The notes under the pieces were generated by a model, which searched no databases, was not told where the DNA came from, and was given only the letters and a program-made list of their open reading frames with translations. Positions 44,712 to 53,087 of a stretch of DNA of 64,000 bases are shown piece by piece. The stretch is from Malonomonas rubra DSM 5091 (GTDB lineage Bacteria > Desulfobacterota > Desulfuromonadia > Desulfuromonadales > Geopsychrobacteraceae): assembly GCF_900142125.1 (NCBI RefSeq), contig NZ_FQZT01000002.1:124001-188000 (forward strand). Reading direction: 5' to 3'. How positions within the stretch are numbered: position 1 is the stretch's first letter; each line of letters begins with the position of its first letter. The position numbers and the translations under genes are program-made.

Positions 44712-45371
44712 ATGTCGGCAAGCAAAAAACTGAAACTTGGCGTACTCGCGTCAGGCGGCGGCACCAACCTGCAATCGATTATCGATCAATGTCAGCAGCA
44801 GCAGATCGATGCTGAAATTGTCCTGGTACTCTGCAACAACCCCGGCGCAGGCGCGCTGGATCGGGCGGAGAAAGCCGGGTTGCCGAATACTTGCATCAAC
44901 CACCGCGACTTCGAAGCCCGTGAGGCTTTCGACGAGGCCGTTGTTGCTGCATTGCAAGAAGCAGGTGTTGAACTGGTGGTCCTGGCCGGTTTCATGCGCA
45001 TCATCTCCGAAGTCTTTGTCGCTGCCTTCCCGAACCGGATCATCAACATTCACCCGGCACTGCTGCCCTCTTTCCCCGGATTGCATGTGCAGAAAAAAGC
45101 GATCGAGTACGGCGCCCGTTTCTCTGGCTGTACGGTCCACTTCGTTGATACCGGTGTCGATACCGGCCCGATCATTATGCAGGCCGTGGTACCGATCTTG
45201 GATGAGGATACCGAAGACAGCCTTGCCGCCCGTATTTTACAGCAGGAGCACAAAATCTACCCCAGGGCAATCCAGTTGATTGCGGAAGATCGCATCAAAA
45301 TAGATGGTCGTCGCGTACGTATCGATGATTCTGTTGATGCCGAAGCTGCTCTGATCAACCCGCCCCTTTAA
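44712..45371 (+). CDS. purN: Phosphoribosylglycinamide formyltransferase (folate-dependent)
   Basis: Transfers formyl from 10-formyltetrahydrofolate to GAR. The 219-residue enzyme has LGVLASGGGTNLQSII (phosphate loop), AGFMRIISEVF, NIHPALLPSFPGLH with catalytic Asn-x-His, and VHFVDTGVDTGPII. ATG 44712 lies 9 nt after AAGG; the frame extends upstream into purM but that part lacks the family sequence. It forms the purM-purN pair seen widely in proteobacteria. Confidence 0.97.
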   Translation: MSASKKLKLGVLASGGGTNLQSIIDQCQQQQIDAEIVLVLCNNPGAGALDRAEKAGLPNTCINHRDFEAREAFDEAVVAALQEAGVELVVLAGFMRIISEVFVAAFPNRIINIHPALLPSFPGLHVQKKAIEYGARFSGCTVHFVDTGVDTGPIIMQAVVPILDEDTEDSLAARILQQEHKIYPRAIQLIAEDRIKIDGRRVRIDDSVDAEAALINPPL

Positions 45372-45377
45372 GGTTTA

Positions 45378-45839
45378 ATGATGGCAGAGACGATATTTGT
45401 CAGCAGCTGTCTGCTCGGCCTGCCGACCCGCTACGACGGAACCGATAACATCTGCCCGGAGGTCATCGCCTATCTCCAGCAAAACAATCTGATTCCGATT
45501 CCGGTCTGCCCTGAGCAGCTTGCCGGTCTGCCAACACCGCGCCTGAAGTGTTGGTTCAGACAAGGGACCGGGAAAGATGTGCTGGATGGTTGCGGTATCA
45601 TCTGTGACGAGGAAGCAAAGGATGTCACTGGCGCCTTTGCCGCAGCCGCAGAAGACTCACTCAAGATTGCCGAGCTGACCGGCTGCAAAAAAGCTATTCT
45701 GAAACAACGCAGTCCATCCTGCGGGAGCGCCAGGGTGCATCAGAACGGACAACTGGTTACAGGCATGGGAGTCACAGCGGCAAAGCTTGTAGCTGCTGGA
45801 ATCGAAGTCCTGAGCGAAGAGGATTTCGCGGCAAAATAG
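45378..45839 (+). CDS. DUF523 family protein
   Basis: A 153-residue protein with the family signature: VSSCLLGLPTRYDGTDN at the N-terminus, PVCPEQLAGLPTPR in the middle and AILKQRSPSCGSARVH towards the end. Three conserved cysteines (in SSC, CPEQ and SPSCG) recall thiol-based metal or sulfur chemistry, but no function is proven. It starts 6 bp after the purN stop at one of two adjacent ATG codons (45378 or 45381), so is likely on the purMN transcript. Confidence 0.9.
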   Translation: MMAETIFVSSCLLGLPTRYDGTDNICPEVIAYLQQNNLIPIPVCPEQLAGLPTPRLKCWFRQGTGKDVLDGCGIICDEEAKDVTGAFAAAAEDSLKIAELTGCKKAILKQRSPSCGSARVHQNGQLVTGMGVTAAKLVAAGIEVLSEEDFAAK

Positions 45840-45852
45840 TGCTGAAAAACAA

Positions 45853-45881
45853 TTGCATCGGAAAAAAAAACGTGTTATCAA
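45853..45881 (+). promoter_or_regulatory. Predicted rpmB promoter
   Basis: TTGCAT (45853-45858) and TATCAA (45876-45881) are 17 bp apart, 33 bp before the rpmB ATG. Both hexamers are fair matches. Confidence 0.5.
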
Positions 45882-45914
45882 TGCGCGTTCGAAACTTTCA
45901 GGAGGATAGGAACA

Positions 45915-46106
45915 ATGGCCAGAGAATGTGAAGTCTGCGGGAAGAAGCCCGTTACCGGAAATAATGTCAGCCACGCGCACAACAAAACCCGCACTGTCTG
46001 GAAGCCGAACCTGCAAAAGGTCCGGGCGATTCAGAACGGTTCGGTAAAAACCATTAAAGTTTGCACCCGCTGCATCCGCTCCGGTAAGATCCAAAAAGCC
46101 GTTTAA
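45915..46106 (+). CDS. rpmB: Large ribosomal subunit protein bL28
   Basis: A 63-residue basic protein: [38 protein letters not shown] and [12 protein letters not shown]. It has a full set of four cysteines in two CxxC pairs, so this is the zinc-binding (C+) form of bL28. AGGAGG lies 9 nt upstream of the ATG. A terminator follows, so it forms a monocistronic unit. Confidence 0.98.
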   Translation: MARECEVCGKKPVTGNNVSHAHNKTRTVWKPNLQKVRAIQNGSVKTIKVCTRCIRSGKIQKAV

Positions 46107-46131
46107 GCTTTTTGCGATAACCAGCTTGATA

Positions 46132-46163
46132 AAAAAGGGATGGCCTTATTGGTCATCCCTTTT
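46132..46163. terminator. Intrinsic terminator between rpmB and AOR (bidirectional)
   Basis: AAAAAGGGATG (46132-46142) pairs with CATCCCTTTTT (46154-46164 region) around an 11-nt loop containing an extra GCC/GGT pair. T runs are present on both sides, so it can serve rpmB on plus and AOR on minus. Confidence 0.8.
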
Positions 46164-46190
46164 TGTCGTTCTATCTCGGTTCCACTTCTA

Positions 46191-48029
46191 TCAATCCAGC
46201 AAACCTTCCAGTTCCGGTTCAAAAATTTCCCACACCCGCTCTTCCAGTTTTGTCAGAAACTCAGGGCTGGTAATGTTCGGCAGTTTAACGTTCGGGTTCG
46301 GATTCTTATAAACCTCGGCCGGAATACGGAACTCATCCTTGCTGTAGCCCTGCCGAAACTCAAGAGCCATTCCGCGCAGGAACGCTCTGCGCACGGCGGC
46401 CCGAATCTCTTCAGCGGTAATCTCGAAATCGAACTCGCTCTTCAGACAATCGACCACCATCTGCGTGCCGATCCCTTTGGCGATATCAAAGAATTTGCAC
46501 AGGCCGATCATATCGAAGCCGACGATGTGCAGCTTGTCTTCGGTGATCCCCTGGACCCAAGAATCGATATCCGATTTGCCTTCGCGGGTCAGTAAGCCGT
46601 AGGTGCCCATCGACATGTGGCCACCAGCGATAGCCCAGGCGTAACCGGGGTTACTCTCGGGCTGGTAAGCAGCAATCTCAAGTCCTTTGACGTGATAGGC
46701 GTAGTCGGTTTCGCCTGTCTCTTCCGACAGGCGCATGGAGCCTTTGCCGATTTCCGGACAACGCCCCTCACCGGCGGCAATGATCAGTTCACGGGCCTTC
46801 TCGTAATCACCGAAATTCACACCGTTCAGGATTGGTGCTTCTGGATGGCGCTCGTTGTAGGCCATGGCATAGGAGATGGTGACGCCGAGGGAGATGGCGT
46901 CCATGCCATAGTTGTCGCCAAGCTGGATCAAGCGGGCGGCCTGTCCTGCTTCGTGGATACCGATGTTGGTACCGAGCAGGTTGAGTGGTTCGTAATCGAA
47001 CTTGGCCAGAAATTCGCCGCGACTGCCGTCAGCTTCGCGCTCGTAGATATTATTGTGACAGGTGATGCCGCAACGATAGCAGGCCTCGATCTTGACATCG
47101 TGGGTTTTCTCGACATTTTCACGGAACAGTTTTTCCGGGATAGCGTTGCCTTGCGGGCGGAAGTTATTGACAGGTACGGCATGGAATTCCTGCAGAACGT
47201 CGTACGCAGCCCAGGTTCCGCCGCCACCACCACGACTGATCGGCTGGATGCGGGCGGAACCGCCCCCTTTGATAACGTTGAGGTTCGCAGCCTTGACCAG
47301 TTCGCTCGGCTTGGCCATCTTGTCTGTACTTTGAGCAACCAGGGCAAGCAGGTTCTTGTAGCCCATCAAACTACCCATGCCGCCACGCCCGGCGAAACGG
47401 CACTTGTCTTCTTTTGATTTCAACTGATTCTCAGTCGACAGGGCAACAGCGCCCATGTAGTTGTTCTGCCAGTTTTCCCCGGCCTGCCCTATCGCGGCAA
47501 AGTGTGCGTCAGGGTACTCCTTCTGCAATTCCATAATTTTGTCATGTGTACCGAGACCAACCAAGCGGTCGGCAGGTTTCAGTTCAACCACCGGACCGCT
47601 TTCCGTTTCCTTGATGACAGCATAGACCGGCTTATCGGAACGATTCTCGAAGATCAGTTCATCAAGCCCGGTCCACTTGAATTTGGCGCCGAACTTTCCA
47701 CTGCCGGTGGACCACATAGCGGCGGGCAGCCCCTTCTTCGAGCCTTTGATCGGGCTGTAGCCGGAGAAGTAGGTACGCAGACCTGTCATGGCAGTCGATC
47801 CGGTCAGCAAGCCGGTATTGACGATCAGTGGATTTTCGTCGCAATAGGCATTTTCGATTTTGCGCCGCGCCAGGTCCTGAAAAGAACGGCCAAAACCGCC
47901 GAGAACATCTTCCAGGTTGCGGCAAGGAACTTCGGCAAACTCCATTTTTCCAGTCGAAAGATTGACGGTGCAACGCTGGTAGTAAATAGACTCGGGATTG
48001 GTCGCCGGTGTTGTCGTGTTAATCTTCAT
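46191..48029 (-). CDS. Aldehyde:ferredoxin oxidoreductase (tungsten enzyme family)
   Basis: A 612-residue member of the AOR family, which interconverts aldehydes and carboxylates with ferredoxin using a tungsten-pyranopterin and a 4Fe-4S cluster. The N-terminal domain has VLGGFGRSFQDLA and a GLLTGSTAMTG segment; the middle has CRFAGRGGMGSLMGYKNLLAL; the cluster cysteines are in EACYRCGITCHNN (C-x2-C-x3-C), with the fourth in GLCKF. The absence of the usual long Gly-rich N-terminus variants suggests a specific subgroup, but the aldehyde is unknown. It lies 41 bp after a MoaD-like gene. Confidence 0.93.
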   Translation of the reverse strand: MKINTTTPATNPESIYYQRCTVNLSTGKMEFAEVPCRNLEDVLGGFGRSFQDLARRKIENAYCDENPLIVNTGLLTGSTAMTGLRTYFSGYSPIKGSKKGLPAAMWSTGSGKFGAKFKWTGLDELIFENRSDKPVYAVIKETESGPVVELKPADRLVGLGTHDKIMELQKEYPDAHFAAIGQAGENWQNNYMGAVALSTENQLKSKEDKCRFAGRGGMGSLMGYKNLLALVAQSTDKMAKPSELVKAANLNVIKGGGSARIQPISRGGGGGTWAAYDVLQEFHAVPVNNFRPQGNAIPEKLFRENVEKTHDVKIEACYRCGITCHNNIYEREADGSRGEFLAKFDYEPLNLLGTNIGIHEAGQAARLIQLGDNYGMDAISLGVTISYAMAYNERHPEAPILNGVNFGDYEKARELIIAAGEGRCPEIGKGSMRLSEETGETDYAYHVKGLEIAAYQPESNPGYAWAIAGGHMSMGTYGLLTREGKSDIDSWVQGITEDKLHIVGFDMIGLCKFFDIAKGIGTQMVVDCLKSEFDFEITAEEIRAAVRRAFLRGMALEFRQGYSKDEFRIPAEVYKNPNPNVKLPNITSPEFLTKLEERVWEIFEPELEGLLD

Positions 48030-48070
48030 CGTTCTCTCCCCGTGAATTTCATTTTCCAGATATCAGTAAC

Positions 48071-48295
48071 TCAGCCGCCCTCGAGGATCGGCATCAAGGT
48101 TAAATCGTCGCCATCCTGCAAAATGCTATCAAACCCGGAGTGAACTCCATTTATCAGCGCAATGCCCAGAATCTTTTCCGAAAGACCCAGCTGACGAGCG
48201 ACTTCCATTACCGTTATCCCTTCCGGATAATCGCACATCTCCTGACGAAAACGATCGATCTTGAAAACGCCAACCAGTTTGACCCTCACCTGCAT
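48071..48295 (-). CDS. MoaD/ThiS-like sulfur carrier protein
   Basis: A 74-residue ubiquitin-like protein ending in the reactive ILEGG; the Gly-Gly tail is adenylated and thiocarboxylated in MoaD/ThiS proteins. A hydrophobic core YPEGITVMEVARQLGL fits the beta-grasp fold. Its position directly before the AOR gene suggests delivery of sulfur for that enzyme's pterin dithiolene, separate from the general MoaD, though not proven. The ribosome-binding site is GGGGG, 7 nt before ATG 48295. Confidence 0.88.
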   Translation of the reverse strand: MQVRVKLVGVFKIDRFRQEMCDYPEGITVMEVARQLGLSEKILGIALINGVHSGFDSILQDGDDLTLMPILEGG

Positions 48296-48340
48296 TTAAA
48301 TCCCCCTGGCGACTGCATACAAAACGCAAAAAGCATAACA

Positions 48341-48373
48341 AAAAAAAGGGCAGTAGGAAAATCCTAACTGCCC
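48341..48373 (-). terminator. Pyruvate carboxylase terminator
   Basis: GGGCAGTAGGA (48348-48358) pairs with TCCT-A-ACTGCCC (48362-48373) with one bulged A; on minus it is followed by seven T (48347-48341). It isolates pyc from the MoaD/AOR pair. A second GC-rich stem lies closer to pyc near 48408-48430. Confidence 0.85.
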
Positions 48374-48451
48374 GTTCTTAAACCGAGGTGATATCGGCCA
48401 GACACGCCGGACCCTTTGGGCCCGGCGAGTTATTACACTGAGGAGTTCTAT

Positions 48452-51400
48452 TTACTCAAAAACCAGCAGCAGATCGCCCTGATCTACCTGGTCGCCTTCA
48501 CCAAAAACGATTTCTTTAATGACGCCATCTTTCTTCGCCTTGACGTTGGTTTCCATCTTCATCGCCTCGGTCACCAGCATGACGTCACCTTCCTTGACCT
48601 CGTCACCAATGTTGACGTTCATCTTAAAGATCTTGCCCGGCATCGGCGCACCAATTTCGTGACCATTATCCGGATCGGCCTTAACGTGAGAACTCTCGTC
48701 ACTCTCGACCGACTCGTCTTTGACGACAACGGTGCGCGGCTCGCCGTTCAATTCGAAATAGATGTTGCGAGTACCATCTTCACGCACCCGACCAACAGCG
48801 TTCAGCTTGACGATCAGGGTCTTGCCTGCCTCAATATCGATGGTCACTTCGTCACCAATATCCAGCCCGTAGAAGAAAACCGGAGTCGGCAGAACCGAGG
48901 TATCGCTGTGCTCCTGGCGGAAGCGATCGTATTCTTCGTAAACACCGGGATAAAGAACGGCCGAGAGGACATCCTCATCGCGCACTTTGTGGCCCAGCTT
49001 TTTCTCCAGCTCATCTTTTTTCAGGACAAAATCAACCGGCTCGAGCAGTTCACCCGGACGACAGGTAAGCGGCTGCTCGCCTTTCAGGATGATCTTCTGC
49101 AGTTTCTCCGGGAAGCCGCCGTAAGGCTGGCCGATCATCCCTTTGAAGAAGTCGACAACACCCTGTGGGAACGCCAGGTCGTGACCGCGCTCGTAGACAT
49201 CCTCCGGCTCCAGGTTGTTCTGAATCATGAACATCGCCATGTCGCCGACGATTTTCGAGGACGGGGTCACCTTGACCAGGTCGCCAAACATATCGTTGAC
49301 CTTGCGGTACATCTCTTTGCACTCTTCCCAGCGATGACCGAGACCGAGGCCCTCAACCTGCGGCTTGTAGTTGGAGTACTGACCACCCGGAATTTCGTGC
49401 TCGTAAACTTGCGCGGTGCCGCTGCGCAGTTCCGACTCGAAGGGTGCGTAGTAGGTCCGGCAGGTTTCCCAGTAGTTGGCCAGTTTCTGCAGGCCCTGCA
49501 TGTCGACCTTCGGATCCCAGATGGTGCCTTCCAGGGCCGCCAGCAACGCGTTCATGTTCGGCTGAGCGGTCAGGCCCGAAACCGAGGAGAGCGCTGCATC
49601 GACCACGTCGCAACCAGCCTGAGCTGCCATCATCAGCATGGCGACGCCGTTGCTGGAGGTGTCGTGAGTGTGCAGATGGATCGGCAGACCGGTCTCGTTT
49701 TTCAGTGCCTTGACCAGCTTCTCGGCCGCGAACGGCTTGAGCAGACCAGCCATGTCCTTGATCGCCAGCACGTCGGCGCCCATGGTTTCAAGTTCCTTCG
49801 CCATATTGACGTAGTACTCAAGCGGATATTTGTCCCGCTTCGGGTCGAGGATATCGCCGGTGTAGCAGATCGCTGCTTCGCAGATAGCACCACTCTTCTG
49901 TACCGCCTCCATCGCCACCTTCATGCCGGTGGTCCAGTTCAGCGAGTCAAACACACGGAAGACATCAATGCCTTTCTCGGCCGCCTTGGCGACAAAGTCC
50001 TGCACCACGTTATCCGGATAGTTGGTGTAACCAACAGCGTTGGAGCCACGCAGCAACATCTGGAAAAGAATGTTCGGGATTTTCTCCCGCAGGCGCTCCA
50101 AACGGTCCCAGGGATCTTCACGCAGGAAGCGCATCGAGACATCGTAAGTCGCACCACCCCACATTTCGAGAGACCAGAGCCCGCCACCCAAATGAGCGGT
50201 CGCCTCGGCGATGCGATCGAGATCGTAAGTGCGGAAGCGCGTCGCCATCAGCGACTGGTGAGCGTCACGCATGGTGGTGTCAGTCAGCAGCAGTTGCTTG
50301 TTCTTGCGCGTCCACTCAGCCAGGCCTTTCGGGCCCTTCTCACGCAGAATGTCGCGGGTACCGCGCGGGTGCGGCTGACCATAGGGGATCTCCGGTACTT
50401 CGGCTTCGCGCAGATTTTTAAAGCGCAGCGCCTTCTCTGGGGCGATACCGGGATAACCGTTGACCGTGGTGTAACCGATGTAGTTAAGAATCTTGTTGGC
50501 CCGGTCTTTCTTGATCTTCAGATCAAAAACTTCCGGATGTTTGTCAAGGAAGGACGTATCACACTTGCCTTCGAGGAAAGTCGGGTGAGTAATCACCTTT
50601 TCCAGGAAACCGATATTCGTCTTCACACCACGAATCCGAAACTCCTGCAGGGCTCTGTGCATGGTCCGCGCAGCACACTCGAAGCTCAGGCCCCAAGTCG
50701 ACACCTTGACCAGCAAAGAATCGTAGTGCGGTGTAATCAGGGCGCCAGCATAACCTGCCGCAGCGTCGAGACGCACACCGAAACCAGCTGCTGTTCGGTA
50801 CGCCTTGATGGTGCCGAAATCAGGCGAAAAATTATTAGCCGGATCCTCGGTGGTAATCCGCGACTGAATCGCATAGCCACGCAGCTCGATATCCTTCTGC
50901 GATTTGATCCCGATGCAGGGATCAGACAACTTATGCCCTTCGGCGATAAGGATCTGAGCCTGAACCAGATTGCGCATGGTAACCAGCTCGGTAACGGTGT
51001 GTTCAACCTGAATCCGCGGGTTAACCTCGATAAAGTAAAAATTCTGATCTTTGTCCATCAGGAACTCGACAGTGCCGGCATTGCGATAGTTAACCGCGCT
51101 AGCCAACTTCAGCGCATAACCGCAGAGCTCTTCACGCTTCTTTTTGGTCAAATAAAGCGAAGGAGCAATCTCGATCACCTTCTGGTGACGGCGCTGGATC
51201 GAGCAGTCTCGTTCATAGAAATGGACCAGATTGCCGTGAGCATCCCCAAGAATCTGAACCTCAACATGTTTCGGATTTTCGATGTATTTCTCAAGGAACA
51301 CGGTCGAATCCCCGAAAGCAGCCTGCGCTTCCGATGCCGCGCTGCGAATCCCTTCAAGAAGCTCTTTCTTGTTATTAACAACGCGCATACCGCGACCGCC

Positions 51401-51904
51401 ACCACCAGAGCTGGCTTTAACGATAATCGGATAGCCGCAGTCTTTGGCAAAGATCAGTGCTTCCTCTTCAGTCTGGACCGGGTTCTCGGTACCGGGTACG
51501 ATCGGTACACCCGCCTCGATAGCAACCTGCCGTCCAGAAATCTTATCCCCCAGCTGACGCTGAATTTCCGGAGTGGGACCGATGAAACTGATACCTGCAC
51601 GCTCACAGGCCTCGGCAAACTCAGCGTTCTCCGACAAAAAACCGTAACCTGGATGTATGGCATCGACATCCTTCTTACGCGCCAGATCAATAATTTCATC
51701 AATTGACAGGTACGCATCGATCGGGCCTTTGCCTTTGCCAATCTGATAAGCCTCGTCCGCTTTATAGCGATGCAGGGAAAGACGATCTTCCTCCGAATAG
51801 ATCGCTACGGTAGAGATGCCCAATTCAGTACAGGCGCGGAAAATCCGGATCGCAATTTCACCACGATTTGCTGCCATTATCTTTTTGAATTTCTTTACAC
51901 CCAT
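48452..51904 (-). CDS. pyc: Pyruvate carboxylase, single-chain
   Basis: Carboxylates pyruvate to oxaloacetate with biotin and ATP, filling the TCA cycle and gluconeogenesis. 1150 residues. It begins FKKIMAANRGEIAIRIFRAC (biotin carboxylase), with ATP-grasp motif SSGGGGRGMRVV and catalytic VEVNPRIQVEHTVTE. The carboxyltransferase domain from about 530 has LLLTDTTMRDAHQSLMATR and metal-binding HLHTHDTSSNG. The biotin carrier has lysine K1116 in TEAMKME. Length and order match the alpha4 pyruvate carboxylases. ATG 51904 follows GGAGAGG. It has its own terminator. Confidence 0.98.
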   Translation of the reverse strand: MGVKKFKKIMAANRGEIAIRIFRACTELGISTVAIYSEEDRLSLHRYKADEAYQIGKGKGPIDAYLSIDEIIDLARKKDVDAIHPGYGFLSENAEFAEACERAGISFIGPTPEIQRQLGDKISGRQVAIEAGVPIVPGTENPVQTEEEALIFAKDCGYPIIVKASSGGGGRGMRVVNNKKELLEGIRSAASEAQAAFGDSTVFLEKYIENPKHVEVQILGDAHGNLVHFYERDCSIQRRHQKVIEIAPSLYLTKKKREELCGYALKLASAVNYRNAGTVEFLMDKDQNFYFIEVNPRIQVEHTVTELVTMRNLVQAQILIAEGHKLSDPCIGIKSQKDIELRGYAIQSRITTEDPANNFSPDFGTIKAYRTAAGFGVRLDAAAGYAGALITPHYDSLLVKVSTWGLSFECAARTMHRALQEFRIRGVKTNIGFLEKVITHPTFLEGKCDTSFLDKHPEVFDLKIKKDRANKILNYIGYTTVNGYPGIAPEKALRFKNLREAEVPEIPYGQPHPRGTRDILREKGPKGLAEWTRKNKQLLLTDTTMRDAHQSLMATRFRTYDLDRIAEATAHLGGGLWSLEMWGGATYDVSMRFLREDPWDRLERLREKIPNILFQMLLRGSNAVGYTNYPDNVVQDFVAKAAEKGIDVFRVFDSLNWTTGMKVAMEAVQKSGAICEAAICYTGDILDPKRDKYPLEYYVNMAKELETMGADVLAIKDMAGLLKPFAAEKLVKALKNETGLPIHLHTHDTSSNGVAMLMMAAQAGCDVVDAALSSVSGLTAQPNMNALLAALEGTIWDPKVDMQGLQKLANYWETCRTYYAPFESELRSGTAQVYEHEIPGGQYSNYKPQVEGLGLGHRWEECKEMYRKVNDMFGDLVKVTPSSKIVGDMAMFMIQNNLEPEDVYERGHDLAFPQGVVDFFKGMIGQPYGGFPEKLQKIILKGEQPLTCRPGELLEPVDFVLKKDELEKKLGHKVRDEDVLSAVLYPGVYEEYDRFRQEHSDTSVLPTPVFFYGLDIGDEVTIDIEAGKTLIVKLNAVGRVREDGTRNIYFELNGEPRTVVVKDESVESDESSHVKADPDNGHEIGAPMPGKIFKMNVNIGDEVKEGDVMLVTEAMKMETNVKAKKDGVIKEIVFGEGDQVDQGDLLLVFE

Positions 51905-52222
51905 TGTTCTATCCTCTCCAACAAATAAAGCATGATTTCCAAATTTGTGATTTTTTGAGATCGCTAAAAAAATTCACTATTGCTAAATTTTATCTGTAAT
52001 ATCGACCGGTTAGAAATCTTAAGCTGTGCCATAGAAGCAGAAAGAAGCGACAACTGTCAAGCTAGAATAGTGTTCTATTTCTTACAGATTTGGTTGGAAA
52101 AATGGGCGTCTAAAAGTGGTCTGACCAGTAACTTGTGTGAATTCAGGGAATTACAGAGAAATGAATAATTATCAGATATGTTTTTAAGATGAGAAAAAAA
52201 ATGATAAAAAGAGGCTAATGTC
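51905..52222. other. 318-bp AT-rich intergenic region
   Basis: This stretch lies upstream of pyc and downstream of the metalloprotease-like gene. It holds the pyc ribosome-binding site (GGAGAGG, about 51910-51916) and presumably its promoter, but no confident -35/-10 pair stands out. A 62-codon open frame (51980-52168) on plus has no ribosome-binding site and unconvincing composition. I see no RNA gene or repeat in it. Confidence 0.6.
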
Positions 52223-52918
52223 TTAGACGTAGGTCGTCAGCCGGGTAAAACCGGAAGTAATATTGTTCTGCGAAGGACTTGGAGCCTGTTGCGAATTTTC
52301 ACTGCGGTCGGAAACAGTCTCTTCTGGACCCGAAGCATCATCCGAGGAAGAGTTTTTTTCCATTCCTTCAGCGACAGATGAGAGATCTTCCGACCTTTGG
52401 TTGGCAATTTCGATGCGCGCTTCCGCCGCCATAGCCTGGGCTCGCTGGGCAACTTTCATATCCTGGGACGAGGGTTCCGCGGGCGCCAATGCTGCAGCCC
52501 GGACTTGCTGCGCTTTTTGTAAGGTCGCTTCGGGATCCCCAGGAATCGCAGACATATCAATGCTCACCTCGCCACCAACAGCGTATGTTTGTCCATCGGG
52601 TCCACGCTCATAACTGAAGTTCGCAGCGCCGGCATAGGCACCACCGGCGGCAACATGGGCAGCTTCATGTGCGCGAACTTCCGCATCACGTCTTTGTAGA
52701 TCGCGGATTTCCTGCGCTTCGCGGCTCAATTCAAAAGAATCCTTTTTGCGCCCGTCAGAACCGACCTCTTCCTGGCCTGGCATAGTCCGCACTTGCTGAA
52801 CTTCAGTGACCTTCTCTTCATGCTCGCTATTAGGCGTAACAGTTTCGGACTGCTCCGCCTGGTTCTGAGACTGCTGCGCAGGATACGCAATAGCTTGTGG
52901 ATTAATACCGTCGAGCAT
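52223..52918 (-). CDS. Putative metalloprotease, CJM1_0395/SprA-like family
   Basis: A 231-residue protein with the metal-binding motif HEAAH at 84-88, within DAEVRAHEAAHVAAGGAYAGAANF, followed by YERGPDGQTYAVGGEVSIDMSAIPGDPEATLQKAQQVRAAALAPAEPS-type conserved blocks. Both flanks are polar and low complexity (Gln, Glu and Ser rich), with no signal peptide. This core matches a widespread family called putative metalloprotease, whose activity is untested. A stem-loop sits immediately upstream of its ribosome-binding site. It diverges from the sigma-54 activator gene with about 170 bp between. Confidence 0.82.
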   Translation of the reverse strand: MLDGINPQAIAYPAQQSQNQAEQSETVTPNSEHEEKVTEVQQVRTMPGQEEVGSDGRKKDSFELSREAQEIRDLQRRDAEVRAHEAAHVAAGGAYAGAANFSYERGPDGQTYAVGGEVSIDMSAIPGDPEATLQKAQQVRAAALAPAEPSSQDMKVAQRAQAMAAEARIEIANQRSEDLSSVAEGMEKNSSSDDASGPEETVSDRSENSQQAPSPSQNNITSGFTRLTTYV

Positions 52919-52930
52919 AATTCTCTTTCC

Positions 52931-52964
52931 TTGTGCAAACTTCTGCTTTTCAAGTATTGCACAA
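52931..52964 (-). promoter_or_regulatory. Stem-loop in the 5' leader of the metalloprotease-like gene
   Basis: TTGTGCAA (52931-52938) and TTGCACAA (52957-52964) are perfect inverted repeats, continued inward by ACTT/AAGT pairs with one bulged A, giving a 12-bp stem and 8-nt loop. On minus it ends right before GGAAAGAG and the ATG at 52918. There is no T run, so it is not a terminator; an operator on DNA or an RNA leader element are both possible. Confidence 0.55.
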
Positions 52965-53087
52965 AAGCTGCATTAAGCTCAACCAATCTAATACAACAAT
53001 AATAACCTATTAATACTTGTCGCTCTTGTCAGCGGCATGATAGGATTCGTCAATGAAATGACGCTCTAATCCAAGAGGGGTTCAGCC

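Noticed and set aside
48416-51706. A 1096-codon open frame on plus opposite pyruvate carboxylase
   Set aside because: It mirrors the codon structure of pyc and its translation matches no family I recognise; the minus strand encodes a complete, well-conserved pyc.
51980-52168. A 62-codon open frame on plus in the intergenic region upstream of pyc
   Set aside because: No ribosome-binding site, odd composition and no recognisable domain.
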